In this document: positions 47,501 to 56,096 of the stretch, in pieces | How positions within the stretch are numbered: position 1 is the stretch's first letter | Layout: each line of letters begins with the position of its first letter | Assembly: GCA_905339235.1 (NCBI GenBank) | Contig: CAJPFG010000027.1 | Span: 1 to 64,000 of the forward strand | Direction: 5' to 3' | Length of the DNA stretch: 64,000 nt | From: Phycisphaerales bacterium | GTDB taxonomy: Bacteria > Planctomycetota > Phycisphaerae > Phycisphaerales > UBA1924 | The notes under the pieces: generated by a model | What the model was told of the DNA's origin: nothing | The model's input: only the letters and a program-made list of their open reading frames with translations | Database searches by the model: none | Made by a program: the position numbers and the translations under genes

Positions 47501-47966
47501 CGACAAGTACGAGTTCGAGCGCCGCCTCGCCTCGCTCCAGCGCGCGGTCGAGGGCGCCGTCCGCGCCGCCGACGAGGCCCAGCGCCGCGTCGGACAACTC
47601 CGCGAAGGCGCCGAAAAAACCCCGGGCCTCAACGGCGATGTCCTGGCCCAGATCGAGGCCCTGCGAACCCGCCTGAACGACGTGCAGATCGCCCTCCGCG
47701 GCGACCCCACCTATGACCGGCGCGTCGTCCCCGAACTCCCATCCATCCGCGGGCGTGTGAGCGAGGCCATCGGCGCTCTCTACGGCAGCACGCAGCCGCC
47801 CACCGTCACCCAGCGCGAGCAGTACGCGATCGCGTGCGACGAGTTCGAGAAGACTTTGGCGACACTGCGCGGGCTGTACGAGAAGGACCTGAAGGAACTC
47901 GAGGCCCGGCTCGAAGCGGCCGGGACGCCGTGGACGCCGGGGCGGCTGCCGGATTGGAGGCGGTAA
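44565..47966 (+). CDS. large exported BNR/VPS10 (sortilin-like) beta-propeller protein
   Basis: A 1133-residue secreted protein. Signal peptide (AARSFALLTLLASQAALS), then a 55-residue Pro-rich linker, then a double propeller with many BNR/Asp-box repeats (VGVACGNVWKTTNGGVTFSP, VYVSRDAGKSFTKVG, LYKTVDGGATWERVLHVSDD, VYKSIDAGKTWRKIEKGLPG, IYRSTDRGESWDKRS, VIHRSDDRGDTWTTIS). Such proteins are related to sialidase-like and VPS10 glycosyl-hydrolase families, but no sialidase catalytic set (Arg triad, Tyr/Glu) is evident, so binding or a non-sialidase hydrolase activity is likelier. The C-terminal third is a helical/beta domain with a coiled-coil-like stretch (LASLQRAVEGAVRAADEAQR). Confidence 0.85.
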   Translation: MQYAARSFALLTLLASQAALSQTASNSPPPANPPSAPPPAPPPTPTPTQPPPLTPPEQPKPEDKPEEKPAQPEEKKPEPKLNAGVIGALPLRSLGPAIFSGRITDLAVNPARTSEFYVGVACGNVWKTTNGGVTFSPIFDGHGSYSIGCVVLDPNNSNVVWVGTGENNSQRSVGWGDGVYVSRDAGKSFTKVGLKQSEHIGRIMIDPRDSNVVYVAAQGPLWKSGGERGLYKTVDGGATWERVLHVSDDTGINEVHCDPRNPDVLYASAYQRRRHVWTLIDGGPESTVYKSIDAGKTWRKIEKGLPGGDKGRIGMAVSPANPDIVYAIVEAAEGGGIYRSTDRGESWDKRSGYMSSSPQYYNELIADPVNPDRFYAVDTVMHVTDDGGATMRGLPLPDTHVDSHALWIDPNNTDHLLKGCDGGLYESFDRANWRHFQNLPIMQFYRVAVDTSTPFYYVYGGTQDNASIGGPSRTADRAGITNEDWFVVVGGDGFEPAIDPDDPDIVYGQWQHAGLVRFDRKSGEELDIKPREKAGEAPFVWNWDSPLIVSPHHGKRLYFGSRVIHRSDDRGDTWTTISPDLTRGTDRNQLKVMGVIQKPDAVAKHMSTSIYGNCVSLSESPLTEGLLFVGTDDGLIQVTEDGGTNWRKIDSVPGVPEMTYVSDVEAGRHSSHRVFACFDAHKNGDFTPYVFRSDDRGLTWASIAGDLPAGHVAYAISEDHVNPDLLFLATEFGAFVTLDGGAHWFKLGGAPTIAMRDVEIQRRESDLVLASFGRGFYVLDDYSPLRTLSEELLDKPAAIFGPGRPVLSYVERARVGGGDGRGPLGGAHYNAKNPPFGAVFTFYLKEKVQSRKETRKEAEKKDDWQYPTLEQFQAEDREQDPEVNLLIRDSSGLLVRRLGVSRDAGMHRAAWNLRMPPSTPVGSGGGDDSPVGTLVPPGTYSAQLVKVVDGVETTLADAAAFEVRDANFSPRAASGEARDDKYEFERRLASLQRAVEGAVRAADEAQRRVGQLREGAEKTPGLNGDVLAQIEALRTRLNDVQIALRGDPTYDRRVVPELPSIRGRVSEAIGALYGSTQPPTVTQREQYAIACDEFEKTLATLRGLYEKDLKELEARLEAAGTPWTPGRLPDWRR

Positions 47967-48257
47967 CTACCCCGCGACGTCCAGCCGCGGGCGGGGCGCA
48001 TCCTTCGGTCGGCCGCCGGGGGTGTATGTCTCGTGCTGATCGCGGTCCTCGTGCGCCTCTTCCTGGTCGTTGCCCTTGAGGGAGCGAATGCCCTCGGGCG
48101 CTTCCGCGGCGTCGGCGCTCACGATCAGTTCGTCGCTCGAAGGCCGCCGCCCGGGTCCCTTCGCGGGCTCCTTGCGCGGCGCGGGCTTGCCCGCCGCCCG
48201 CTCGGCGCTGGTCACGCCCGCTACCGACGCGGCGATGTTGGTCCCGATCACGGGCAT
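47967..48257 (-). CDS. small hydrophilic protein
   Basis: A 96-residue Asp/Glu/Arg-rich protein beginning MPVIGTNIAASVAGVTSAER and containing RRPSSDELIVSADAAEAPEG. No domain is recognised; from memory, short proteins starting with a similar GxNIA-S-A motif occur in planctomycetes, but I cannot name a family. Its stop is next to that of the convergent large propeller gene. The start has no clear ribosome-binding site. Confidence 0.5.
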   Translation of the reverse strand: MPVIGTNIAASVAGVTSAERAAGKPAPRKEPAKGPGRRPSSDELIVSADAAEAPEGIRSLKGNDQEEAHEDRDQHETYTPGGRPKDAPRPRLDVAG

Positions 48258-48312
48258 GAAGTGAGAATCGGCGGACCCAGGCCAAACTCTTCACAAACCA
48301 CCGGGTTATGGG

Positions 48313-49098
48313 TCAGGCCCCGAGTATGTTCACGCCGCAGTCCACGTAGATCACCTCGCCGGTAACCCCCGAAGAAAGGTCCGACGCGAGATACACCGCG
48401 GTCTTGCCCACGTCCGCGCCCTCCACGTTCCGCCGCAGCGGGGCCTTCTGCTCGACCATGGCGCTGATCGAGTCGGTCCCGCCCACCGCGCTCGCCGCGA
48501 GCGTCCGGAGGTAGCCGCCCGAGATCAGGTTCACCCGGATCTTGTCGGGGCCGAGTTCGTTGGCGAGGTAGCGGCCGGTGCACTCCAGCGCGGCCTTGGC
48601 GACGCCCATGACGTTGTACCCGGCGACCACTTTTTCCGCGCCGTAGTAGGACATGGCCATGATGGAACCGCCGCCGGAGCGCTGCATGATGGGGCGGGCG
48701 CGCTGGGCCATCGCGAGCAGCGTGAACGCCGAGATGTCGATGGCCTGAAGGTAGTTCGCTCGGGTCGTGTTCATGAACTTGCCCGGCTGCAGAATGTCGC
48801 GCTCGGCGAACGCGATGGAATGGATAAGGAAGTCCATGCGGTCGAAAGACTCGGCGTACTTCGCGAAGGCCGCGTCCAGGTCCTCGTCCTTGCCGGCGTC
48901 GAGCGGGGTGAGCCAGGGGTTCTGCACTCCGAGCGAATCAACGGCGCGACGCGTGCGGTGCTCGCTGCGTTCTCCGGGGATGTGCGTGAAGGCGCACCGG
49001 GCGCCCTGCTCGATCAGGGCCTTGGCGATGTGCCAGGCGTACGAACGGTCGTTCGCGATTCCGACCACCAGACCGGTCTTTCCGGCGAGTAGCGACAT
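48313..49098 (-). CDS. fabI: enoyl-ACP reductase (NADH)
   Basis: Reduces trans-2-enoyl-ACP in fatty acid elongation. The 261-residue short-chain-dehydrogenase protein has LVVGIANDRSYAWHIAKAL at the N-terminus, HSIAFAERDIL, and the FabI-specific active site SYYGAEKVVAGYNVMGVAKA with Tyr-x6-Lys, then IRVNLISGGYLRTLAASAV. It differs from ordinary FabG by the YxxxxxxK spacing. ACGGAGG lies before the ATG. It is the target of triclosan in other bacteria. Divergent to nadC. Confidence 0.94.
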   Translation of the reverse strand: MSLLAGKTGLVVGIANDRSYAWHIAKALIEQGARCAFTHIPGERSEHRTRRAVDSLGVQNPWLTPLDAGKDEDLDAAFAKYAESFDRMDFLIHSIAFAERDILQPGKFMNTTRANYLQAIDISAFTLLAMAQRARPIMQRSGGGSIMAMSYYGAEKVVAGYNVMGVAKAALECTGRYLANELGPDKIRVNLISGGYLRTLAASAVGGTDSISAMVEQKAPLRRNVEGADVGKTAVYLASDLSSGVTGEVIYVDCGVNILGA

Positions 49099-49150
49099 GG
49101 GTACCTCCGTGGAGCGAGGAGTTTATGCGGCACGCTGCCGGCCGACGAAG

Positions 49151-49156
49151 TACCAT
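49151..49156 (+). promoter_or_regulatory. leaderless-type -10 TACCAT for nadC
   Basis: TACCAT ends 5 nt before the ATG at 49162 (GGAGC between). Confidence 0.45.
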
Positions 49157-49161
49157 GGAGC

Positions 49162-50082
49162 ATGCCCGTGCGGGACTTCAACTCCATGCCGCTGCCGGCC
49201 CTGTATGAGACGCTTGCCTCCGACGGCCTGGTGCGACGGCTGATCGACCTCGCGTACGACGAGGACCTGGGCGCATGGGGCGACGTGACCAGCCGCGCGT
49301 GCATCGACGCCGGCCGCGCTGGCTCGGCGAAGGTTGTCGCGCGCCAGGGCGGGGTGATCGCGGGCCTGGCCCTTCTGCCCGACCTCAAGTCCCGGTTCGC
49401 GCCATCGTGCGAGTGCGTCGGCAGGATCCAGGACGGGTTGCCCGCCGACGCGGGCACAACCCTGGCCGAACTCCGCGGCCCGATGCGGGAACTGCTCGCC
49501 CTCGAGCGGACCCTGCTCAATCTCGTCGGGCGTCTCTCCGGCATCGCCACGCTCACCGCGGCGTACGTCCGCGAACTTCCCCCCGGATCGCGCGCCCGCC
49601 TGTACGACACCCGCAAGACCACCCCGGGCCTGCGCGTGCTGGAGAAATACGCCGTCCGCTGCGGAGGCGGGCGCTGCCATCGGATGGGCCTGCACGACGC
49701 CTTGCTCATCAAGGACAACCACCTTGCGGCAGTCGGGCCGGGCGAACTGGCTTCGTTCGTCCGCAGCGCGGCCGAGCGGGCGCGCCGCGAGAACGATCTG
49801 GCGTTTGTCGAGGTCGAAGTCGATTCGCTCGCCCAGTTGGACGAACTAGTGGTTCTTCCGCGCGGGGTGGTGGACATCGTCTTGCTCGACAACATGACGA
49901 CGGCGCTGCTCCGCGAGGCCGCGCACCGGCGCGACGCCCGCGCGGCGTGGCTGGAACTGGAAGCCTCCGGAGGCGTGCGGCTGGAAACGGTGGCGGAGAT
50001 TGCATCCACGGGGGTGGACCGGATCAGCGCGGGGGCGTTGACGCATCAGGCGGTGTCGCTGGATGTGGCGCTGGACCTGTAG
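49162..50082 (+). CDS. nadC: nicotinate-nucleotide pyrophosphorylase (quinolinate PRTase)
   Basis: Converts quinolinate and PRPP to nicotinate mononucleotide, last committed step of NAD synthesis. The 306-residue type II PRTase shows the N-terminal YDEDLGAWGDVTSRACID, ELRGPMRELLALERTLLNLV, the active site DTRKTTPGLRVLEKYAVRCG, GGGRCHRMGLHDALLIKDNH, VEVEVDSLAQLDELV and SGGVRLETVAEIASTGVD. All key basic residues (Arg, Lys, His-Arg) are present. Partner of nadB elsewhere in the window. Confidence 0.95.
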   Translation: MPVRDFNSMPLPALYETLASDGLVRRLIDLAYDEDLGAWGDVTSRACIDAGRAGSAKVVARQGGVIAGLALLPDLKSRFAPSCECVGRIQDGLPADAGTTLAELRGPMRELLALERTLLNLVGRLSGIATLTAAYVRELPPGSRARLYDTRKTTPGLRVLEKYAVRCGGGRCHRMGLHDALLIKDNHLAAVGPGELASFVRSAAERARRENDLAFVEVEVDSLAQLDELVVLPRGVVDIVLLDNMTTALLREAAHRRDARAAWLELEASGGVRLETVAEIASTGVDRISAGALTHQAVSLDVALDL

Positions 50083-50089
50083 CCCGCGT

Positions 50090-52780
50090 TCATTGCGGCG
50101 CGCGCTCCACATACCGCCGAAATACCCGTCGCACGAGATCGGAGTATTGCGGCGGGACGGCGCGTTGCTCGATGGCGCGATGAGCGCTCTCGGCCGCGCG
50201 GCGCATTACCGGGGCGTACTCGCCCCGTGTCGCGGGAGCGCCGGGGACGCCGGGTTGCGATGCCCATTCGGCGATGGGGCGCTCTTCAGGAGAGATTGAG
50301 CGGGCGTCGACGGGCGTGGAGTCTTCGGAGTTGAGCGGGCGATCTCGCGGCGGAATGGACGGCCCCGAGCCTTCGCCCGGATGGGGATCGCGGGGCGGGG
50401 TGATTTCGGGCCGCGGCCCGGTGGAACGAGATTCGCGGCTCGTGTCCGAGCGAGGCCGATTCCTCGGATCACTCTTTTCGTTGCCATTCGCCTGCGAGTC
50501 CGGCGGTTGCGTTTGGCCATGATTGGCGTTGGGGCTGTCCCCGTTGGGCGCGTCGGGCGGTTCGGCGGGCTGGGGCGGGTTTTCCGATTCACCATTCACC
50601 TCCGGCGCCTGACCGGGCTTGGGCGCGAGGTCCGGGTTCTCTTTCGCGAACTCGCGCGCGAGGCGTTCGAGTTCCCTCTTTTCATCGGGGCTCATGGAAT
50701 CGAGAAGGCGCTCGGCCTGCTCGCGGAGTTTTCGTGAATCCTTCAGAGATCGCTTGTTTCCCTTTTCCTGTTCGGCGAACTTCTTGAGTTCCTCGGCGAG
50801 TCGCTCGAAACCGGGCCGGGGTGGCGTGGACGTTTCGCCGGGCTTTGGCTTGTCGGGCTGCCCGGACTGGGGATTCTCGCCGGGTTTGGGATCCTGGTGC
50901 GGTTGAGGCGCGTTGTCGGGCGATTGCTGTCCCTGCTCGCCCGGGCGGGGCTGGCCGTCGGGCTGGGGAGTGGAGTCGGGGCTTTGCGACGGTTTGGTCT
51001 GGCTGTCTTTTTCGCCGGCGGGGCTTTGCGGTTGCGTGGAGGGCGGGTTTGAGGGCGCCGGCTGGTTCTGCGGTGATTCCACCGGCTTCTCGCCGGGACT
51101 GGGAGATTGCGGGTCGCTCGATGGGGCCGGTTTGGGCGTACCTTGATTCGGCCGCTGGGTTGGCTGCGTGGAATCGGGTTTGGGCTGGGGTTGACGAGAC
51201 TGCGCTCCGCTGGGGTTGGTGGTGTCTGGCTTGGGCGCGCTCGGTTCGTTCATCGCGTCCGGAGTCTGCTCGCCTCGCTGCGAATCGCCTTCCTGCTTCA
51301 ACTGCTCGCGGGCTTCGCGCAGCGCGTCGCGGAGCGCCTGTCGCTGGCGGTCGGGCGTTGATCCTTGCTTCTCGCCCTTCGAGGGTTCGCGATCGGCCGC
51401 GGGCTGTGTTTCAGGCTTGCTCGCGGCGTCCTCGCCTTGGGTCCTCGGGTTCTGCGGCGGCTTCTGGCCTCGCTGGTCTTGCGAGGAAGGATCGGTCCCT
51501 TCCGATGGGTTGGGTTCGGACGGTTTGTTGTCCCCGGTTTTCTCGCGCGAGGGTTGCGGTTGGGTTTCCGGGCTTGTCGGTTGGTCCGGACTCGGCTGGG
51601 CGGAAGGGGTAGGCGTCTCGCGAGGAGGTGGCGTCTCCGAGGGCTTCTGAGACGGATTGGGCTGCTTCGGCGCGGGATCGCCGGGCTTGGCTTCCGAAGG
51701 TGGAATCGAAGTCTGATCGGTCCGCGGCCGTCCGGCTTCGCCGTCCCGGGCACCCTGCCGGGCGTCGGTGGGTTGGGGCGGGGGCGATCCGGACAAATCC
51801 TGGGTAGCAGGAAGGTCTGACGATGGCTCCTGGCTTAACGCCTGGTCGAGCGAGTCGAGTTCGTTCGCGAGGGCTTCGCGTTCTGCCGCGGAGAGTCGCG
51901 GGAGGTCCTGGGCGAGTTTGCGGGCGGCGTCGGACGCCGCGGCGGCATCGGCGCGGCGGAGGGCGTTGGCGAGTTCCGAGCCGGAATCCTGCGATTGCTC
52001 CGCGGCCCGGGCCATGCGGGACTTGATGTCGTCGGACTGTGCCTGAGTTGATCGGGCTTCGTCCTCGAGCCTCGACGCGGTGTCCTCGGCGATGGCCGCG
52101 GCCTTGGCCCGGACAGAGGCGTCATCGAGCGTGCCGGCGCTTAGTTCCCGCTCCAGTTCAGCGATGGCGGCGTCGTGGGCGGGCGTGGGGGTGGGGTCTC
52201 TACCGGCCGCGGCCGTGGAATCGCGAACGATCTCCCGTACCTGCGACAGCGTCTCGGGGGTGGGCTTCTGGGCGCGGGTTGGTTGCGGATCGTTCCACGC
52301 AACGGTCGGCAGCCACAAGCCCACGCCCATGCCCGCGCCAATCCCGAGGATGAGCAGGTACCAGGCCCGGGTGTTCAGGGCCCGCGCGGGGTGAATCACC
52401 GCAGCGGCGCGGAGCGGGGCCGCGATGCGTTCCGCGTCCCGAATCGCGAGGTCCGCGAAGGCGTCGGGCGAGGACTGGAACGCGAGAGCGTTCGTCAGCC
52501 GGTCGCGCAGATCAAATCGTCGATCGAGTTCTCTCGCCGCGCGCCCGAGCGACCACATCCGCGTGAGCGCCACGCCCGCACCGACCAGCCCTCCGAGTGC
52601 GAGCAACCCGCCCAGCATCACGGGCCAATCCGCCGCCAGGGACTGCAATCCCGGGATTACGCGGCTGGCGATGACCCCCAGTCCGCCTCCGCAGGCGCCC
52701 GTGGCCGCGCCTCGGATGGACCAATGAATCACATCTCGGGCGAGCGCTCGGCGGCGGGCCCGTTGAAGGAGGCTGGACAC
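50090..52780 (-). CDS. Pro-rich DUF4175-like membrane protein
   Basis: An 896-residue protein. Two or three transmembrane helices are in the first 150 residues (VMLGGLLALGGLVGAGVALT, YLLILGIGAGMGVGLWLPTV) with AARELDRRFDLRDRLTNALA between them, a pattern of DUF4175-type proteins. Helical coiled stretches follow (AIAELERELSAGTLDDASVR, SGSELANALRRADAAAASDA). About residues 300-850 are a low-complexity tract of Pro, Ser, Gln, Thr, Lys and Glu, broken only by KKFAEQEKGNKRSLKDSRKL. The GTG at 52780 is preferred; the longer frame to 52912 would overlap trpD. Related proteins in planctomycetes often accompany MoxR/VWA systems, not seen here. Confidence 0.72.
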   Translation of the reverse strand: MSSLLQRARRRALARDVIHWSIRGAATGACGGGLGVIASRVIPGLQSLAADWPVMLGGLLALGGLVGAGVALTRMWSLGRAARELDRRFDLRDRLTNALAFQSSPDAFADLAIRDAERIAAPLRAAAVIHPARALNTRAWYLLILGIGAGMGVGLWLPTVAWNDPQPTRAQKPTPETLSQVREIVRDSTAAAGRDPTPTPAHDAAIAELERELSAGTLDDASVRAKAAAIAEDTASRLEDEARSTQAQSDDIKSRMARAAEQSQDSGSELANALRRADAAAASDAARKLAQDLPRLSAAEREALANELDSLDQALSQEPSSDLPATQDLSGSPPPQPTDARQGARDGEAGRPRTDQTSIPPSEAKPGDPAPKQPNPSQKPSETPPPRETPTPSAQPSPDQPTSPETQPQPSREKTGDNKPSEPNPSEGTDPSSQDQRGQKPPQNPRTQGEDAASKPETQPAADREPSKGEKQGSTPDRQRQALRDALREAREQLKQEGDSQRGEQTPDAMNEPSAPKPDTTNPSGAQSRQPQPKPDSTQPTQRPNQGTPKPAPSSDPQSPSPGEKPVESPQNQPAPSNPPSTQPQSPAGEKDSQTKPSQSPDSTPQPDGQPRPGEQGQQSPDNAPQPHQDPKPGENPQSGQPDKPKPGETSTPPRPGFERLAEELKKFAEQEKGNKRSLKDSRKLREQAERLLDSMSPDEKRELERLAREFAKENPDLAPKPGQAPEVNGESENPPQPAEPPDAPNGDSPNANHGQTQPPDSQANGNEKSDPRNRPRSDTSRESRSTGPRPEITPPRDPHPGEGSGPSIPPRDRPLNSEDSTPVDARSISPEERPIAEWASQPGVPGAPATRGEYAPVMRRAAESAHRAIEQRAVPPQYSDLVRRVFRRYVERAPQ

Positions 52781-52893
52781 ATGGGATGTTCTGGATTGCA
52801 CCGGGAATGGTACGAACAAAGGGCCATCGCGGTGCGGTGACCCCGGTACACTGGACCTCGCACTGAAGCGTTCGGCATGCCGAAAGAGGGGCC

Positions 52894-53931
52894 ATGACCA
52901 TTCGGGAGACATTGGCGGCGTTGGTGTCGGGGAGGTCGCTCACGGCTGCGGAGGCCGATGCGCTGTTCGAGGACCTTTTCACGGGCCGGCTGGAGGACTC
53001 GCAGATCGGCGCGGCCCTCGCCCTGATGGCAGTCCGGGGCCCGAGCGTCGAGGAACTGCTGGGTGGGGCTGGGGCGATGAGGCGCCACGTGACCCCGATT
53101 CCGGGCGTGTCGGAGATGTCCGGGAGGGTAATCGACACGTGCGGAACCGGCGGGGCCCGAAAGACCTTCAACGTCTCGACTCTGGCCGCGGTTGTCACAG
53201 CCGCTGCGGGTGGCGGAAAACTTCGGGTCGCCAAGCACGGAAACCGGGGTCGTTCGGGGCGGGGCTCGGCGGAGGTGCTTCGGGCGCTGGGGGTCAATAT
53301 CGATGCCGCGCCCGATGTGCAAGCGCGGTGCTTGCGCGAGGTCGGCGTCTGCTTTTGCTTCGCGATTCACCACCACCCGGCGATGAAGCACGCCGCAAAG
53401 GCCCGGCAGGCCCTCGGGTTCCCCACCATCTTTAACGCGCTGGGGCCGCTGACCAACCCCGCGGGGGCCACGCGGCAGGTGATGGGTGTGTACAGCGCCG
53501 ATCTGGTGGAACCGATCGCCACGGTCCTCGCCCGGCTTGGGTGCGAGCGGGCGATGGTTGTTCACGCCGACGACGGCATCGACGAGATCAGCACCACCGG
53601 GGCGACCACGATCGCTCACGTAGAGGGCGGTGGAGTGCGTACGGAGCGATTCGACTCCGGGTTTCTGGGCCTGGCCCGCGCGCGGGTGCAGGATTTGGAC
53701 GCCGCGGACCTCGACCACGCCGTACGGATCGCACGGAGTGTGCTGGGCGGAGAGTCGGGGCCCGCGCGGGAGATGGTGCTCCTCAACTCCGCGGCGGCCC
53801 TGATCGTGGGGGATGTCGCGCCCGGATGGCCGGAGGGCCTCGCGAAGGCGGTGAAAGCGGTGGATTCCGGGGCGGCTGCACGGGTGCTGGAAGGGCTGGT
53901 GCGGGAATCGAACGAGACCGGCCGGGGATGA
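52894..53931 (+). CDS. trpD: anthranilate phosphoribosyltransferase
   Basis: Second step of tryptophan synthesis, attaching phosphoribosyl to anthranilate. The 345-residue protein has the helical N-terminal domain (AEADALFEDLFTGRLEDSQI), the glycine loop DTCGTGGARKTFNVSTLAAV, AKHGNRGRSGRGSAEVLRAL, HPAMKHAAKARQALGFPTIF and FNALGPLTNPAG, HADDGIDEISTTGAT. In KHGNR-x-x-S-S the sequence here is KHGNRGRSG, a variation. Isolated from other trp genes in the window. AGAGGGGCC precedes the ATG. Confidence 0.95.
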   Translation: MTIRETLAALVSGRSLTAAEADALFEDLFTGRLEDSQIGAALALMAVRGPSVEELLGGAGAMRRHVTPIPGVSEMSGRVIDTCGTGGARKTFNVSTLAAVVTAAAGGGKLRVAKHGNRGRSGRGSAEVLRALGVNIDAAPDVQARCLREVGVCFCFAIHHHPAMKHAAKARQALGFPTIFNALGPLTNPAGATRQVMGVYSADLVEPIATVLARLGCERAMVVHADDGIDEISTTGATTIAHVEGGGVRTERFDSGFLGLARARVQDLDAADLDHAVRIARSVLGGESGPAREMVLLNSAAALIVGDVAPGWPEGLAKAVKAVDSGAAARVLEGLVRESNETGRG

Positions 53932-53990
53932 GCGGAGTCGGGGGGAATCGGGCGCAATCGAAGCGAACATCGGACCAATTCCCCTGACGA

Positions 53991-54018
53991 TTGGCTTTCG
54001 GGTCGACCTGCCGATAAT
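53991..54018 (+). promoter_or_regulatory. candidate mreB promoter
   Basis: TTGGCT and GATAAT are 16 bp apart; transcription would begin about 60 nt before the GTG start of mreB. Confidence 0.4.
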
Positions 54019-54087
54019 CTACGGCCTCGTCTACTGGATGGGCGGGAACACTCACTCCGGGAAACGCCCGGGCAAGGAATCGCCTAC

Positions 54088-55137
54088 GTGGTTCTGGATC
54101 GCCTCTTAGGACTGTTCAGCGTGGACATGGGCATCGACCTGGGGACGTGCAACACGCTCGTCTCGGTCCGCGGCCAGGGCATCGTTCTGAACGAGCCCAG
54201 CGTGGTGGCCGTGCGCAAGGGCACGAACCAGGTCCTTAAGAACGGTGAGGCGGTGGGTTGGGTCGCCAAGGAAATGCTCGGTAAGACGCCGGGCTCGATC
54301 TCGGCGATCCGGCCGTTGAAGGACGGCGTGATCTCCGACTTTGAGATTACCGAAGCGATGCTGGGGTACTTCATCCGGAAGGTGAACGGGAAGGGCCGGA
54401 TCTTCGGGCCGCGGGTGGTGATCTCGATCCCCTCGGGCATCACGGCGGTGGAGAAGCAGGCGGTCTTCCAGTCGGCGGAGCGTGCCGGGGCGAGGCGGAC
54501 GTACCTGATCGAGGAGCCGGTGGCGGCGGCGATCGGGGCGGGGCTGCCGTTCGCGGAGGCCACGGCGTCGATGATCGTGGACATCGGAGGCGGGACGACC
54601 GAGGTGGCGATCATGTCGCTGGCGGACATCGCGACGTGCGAGAGCGTGCGGATCGCGGGCGACGACATGGACGAAGCGATCATTAACCACATGAAGCGCA
54701 CGTACAACATGATGATCGGCGAGCAGACGGCCGAGCGGATCAAGATCGAGGTGGGGTCGGCCGCGCCGGTCGAGGCGGAGAAGCCGATGGAAGTCCGCGG
54801 GCGCGACATGATCAGCGGCCTGCCGCGGAAGACGACCATCACGAGCGAGGAGATCCGCGAGGCGCTGAGCGAGCCGGTGCAGGGGATCACCGAGGCGGTG
54901 ATGCGGACGCTGGAGCGGGCCGAGCCGGAACTGGCGGCGGACCTGGTCGAGAACGGCATCACGATGGCCGGGGGTGGATCTTTGCTCCGGGGCCTGGCCA
55001 GTGTGATCGAGAAGGCCACCGGCCTGCCCACCAAACTCGCCGACGACCCCCTCACTTGCGTGGCCCGGGGAACATGCATCTACCTTGAGCACCTCGAGGA
55101 GTGGAAGAGCACGCTCGAGAACGACATGCAATCGTGA
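54088..55137 (+). CDS. mreB: rod-shape actin homologue MreB
   Basis: Bacterial actin organising cell-wall synthesis under the membrane. The 349-residue protein has the phosphate-1 loop (SVDMGIDLGTCNTLVSVRGQ), VVISIPSGITAVEKQAV, LIEEPVAAAIGAGLPFAEAT, MIVDIGGGTTEVAIMSLADI (phosphate-2) and NGITMAGGGSLLRGLASVIE. The start is GTG at 54088. It heads mreBCD, standard order. MreB in planctomycetes is not universal, and this is compatible with Phycisphaerae. Confidence 0.96.
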   Translation: MVLDRLLGLFSVDMGIDLGTCNTLVSVRGQGIVLNEPSVVAVRKGTNQVLKNGEAVGWVAKEMLGKTPGSISAIRPLKDGVISDFEITEAMLGYFIRKVNGKGRIFGPRVVISIPSGITAVEKQAVFQSAERAGARRTYLIEEPVAAAIGAGLPFAEATASMIVDIGGGTTEVAIMSLADIATCESVRIAGDDMDEAIINHMKRTYNMMIGEQTAERIKIEVGSAAPVEAEKPMEVRGRDMISGLPRKTTITSEEIREALSEPVQGITEAVMRTLERAEPELAADLVENGITMAGGGSLLRGLASVIEKATGLPTKLADDPLTCVARGTCIYLEHLEEWKSTLENDMQS

Positions 55138-55235
55138 GCCTCCGGGGGCGGCCCGGCGCGGAAGTGCGGTAGGTGCGCGAGAATTGACGATTCAAGGCGA
55201 TGATGCGAACGCGCTGACGCCTGCAGTCTCCAGCC

Positions 55236-56096
55236 ATGTCTTCGACTCTCGGCCATCGAATGCTGCCCCTGACCGTGGTGGTCGCGGCGATACTCGCCGT
55301 AGGGGTGCCCGCGCGCTGGCAGGGATGGGCGGCGTGGATCGGCGACAAGGTCGACCTGGTGGTCGCTCCGATCAGCGGCCCGGCCCTCAAGGTCGCCCAC
55401 TGGCTCCGCGGGGCCAGAACTCCTCCGGACGATGACGGCCTGCGCGTGCTCGAAGAGGAGAACGAGCGTATCGAGCAGAAATACCTGGCGACCGTGCAGG
55501 AAGTCGTGCGGCTGCGCCAGATGGTCAAGGACCTTCAGCACGGCATCGAAATGAACCCCGACGTGCGGCCGCGGCCGCTCAGCGCTCCGGTGTTCGGCGT
55601 GACCGCCGGCAATCCCACGCTGATCAAGGTGCAGGCGGGTGAGCGCGAGGGCGTGGGGCCCAGCACCGTCGCGCTCGCGCCGGGCCTCCAACTGATCGGG
55701 CGGGTCATCGGCGCCGCCGAGAGAACCTGCACCGTCCAGATCATCACGGGCAAGGGGGCGCAGCCCGTCTCGGCCATGATCATGCTCCGCGAGGGCTCCC
55801 CCGACGGCCTGCGATGCACGCTCGCCGCCACGGGAGACGGAACGCTGCGGGGACCGGTCGAAGATCGGCGCGACGCCGGCACGGGGCTCGCCGTGCAGCC
55901 GGCCGTGGGACAGGTGGTCCGCCTGGATGACGCGACCTGGCCGCGAATCGCGCGGATGCTTCTGATCGGACGCATCGAGCGGGTCGAAGAGAACCCCGAC
56001 CAGCCGCTGAGGAAGATCGTTACCGTGCGCCCGGCGGTGGACCAGATGGACCGCCTGAGCGAGGTCATTCTGTGGGTCCCGGAGGAAGCGCCGTGA
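55236..56096 (+). CDS. mreC: rod-shape protein MreC
   Basis: Periplasmic scaffold of the elongasome. The 286-residue protein has one N-terminal membrane helix (MLPLTVVVAAILAVGVPARW), a coiled-coil (LRVLEEENERIEQKYLATVQ, EVVRLRQMVKDLQHGIEMNP) and a C-terminal pair of beta-barrel domains (APVFGVTAGNPTLIKVQAG, LIGRVIGAAERTCTVQIITG, GLAVQPAVGQVVRLDDATWP), as in MreC. The gap to mreB is 98 bp, the overlap with mreD is GTGA. Confidence 0.87.
   Translation: MSSTLGHRMLPLTVVVAAILAVGVPARWQGWAAWIGDKVDLVVAPISGPALKVAHWLRGARTPPDDDGLRVLEEENERIEQKYLATVQEVVRLRQMVKDLQHGIEMNPDVRPRPLSAPVFGVTAGNPTLIKVQAGEREGVGPSTVALAPGLQLIGRVIGAAERTCTVQIITGKGAQPVSAMIMLREGSPDGLRCTLAATGDGTLRGPVEDRRDAGTGLAVQPAVGQVVRLDDATWPRIARMLLIGRIERVEENPDQPLRKIVTVRPAVDQMDRLSEVILWVPEEAP

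Noticed and set aside
52781..52912. upstream extension of the Pro-rich membrane protein
   Set aside because: It would overlap the trpD start, has no conserved sequence, and the GTG at 52780 precedes the helical start of the protein.
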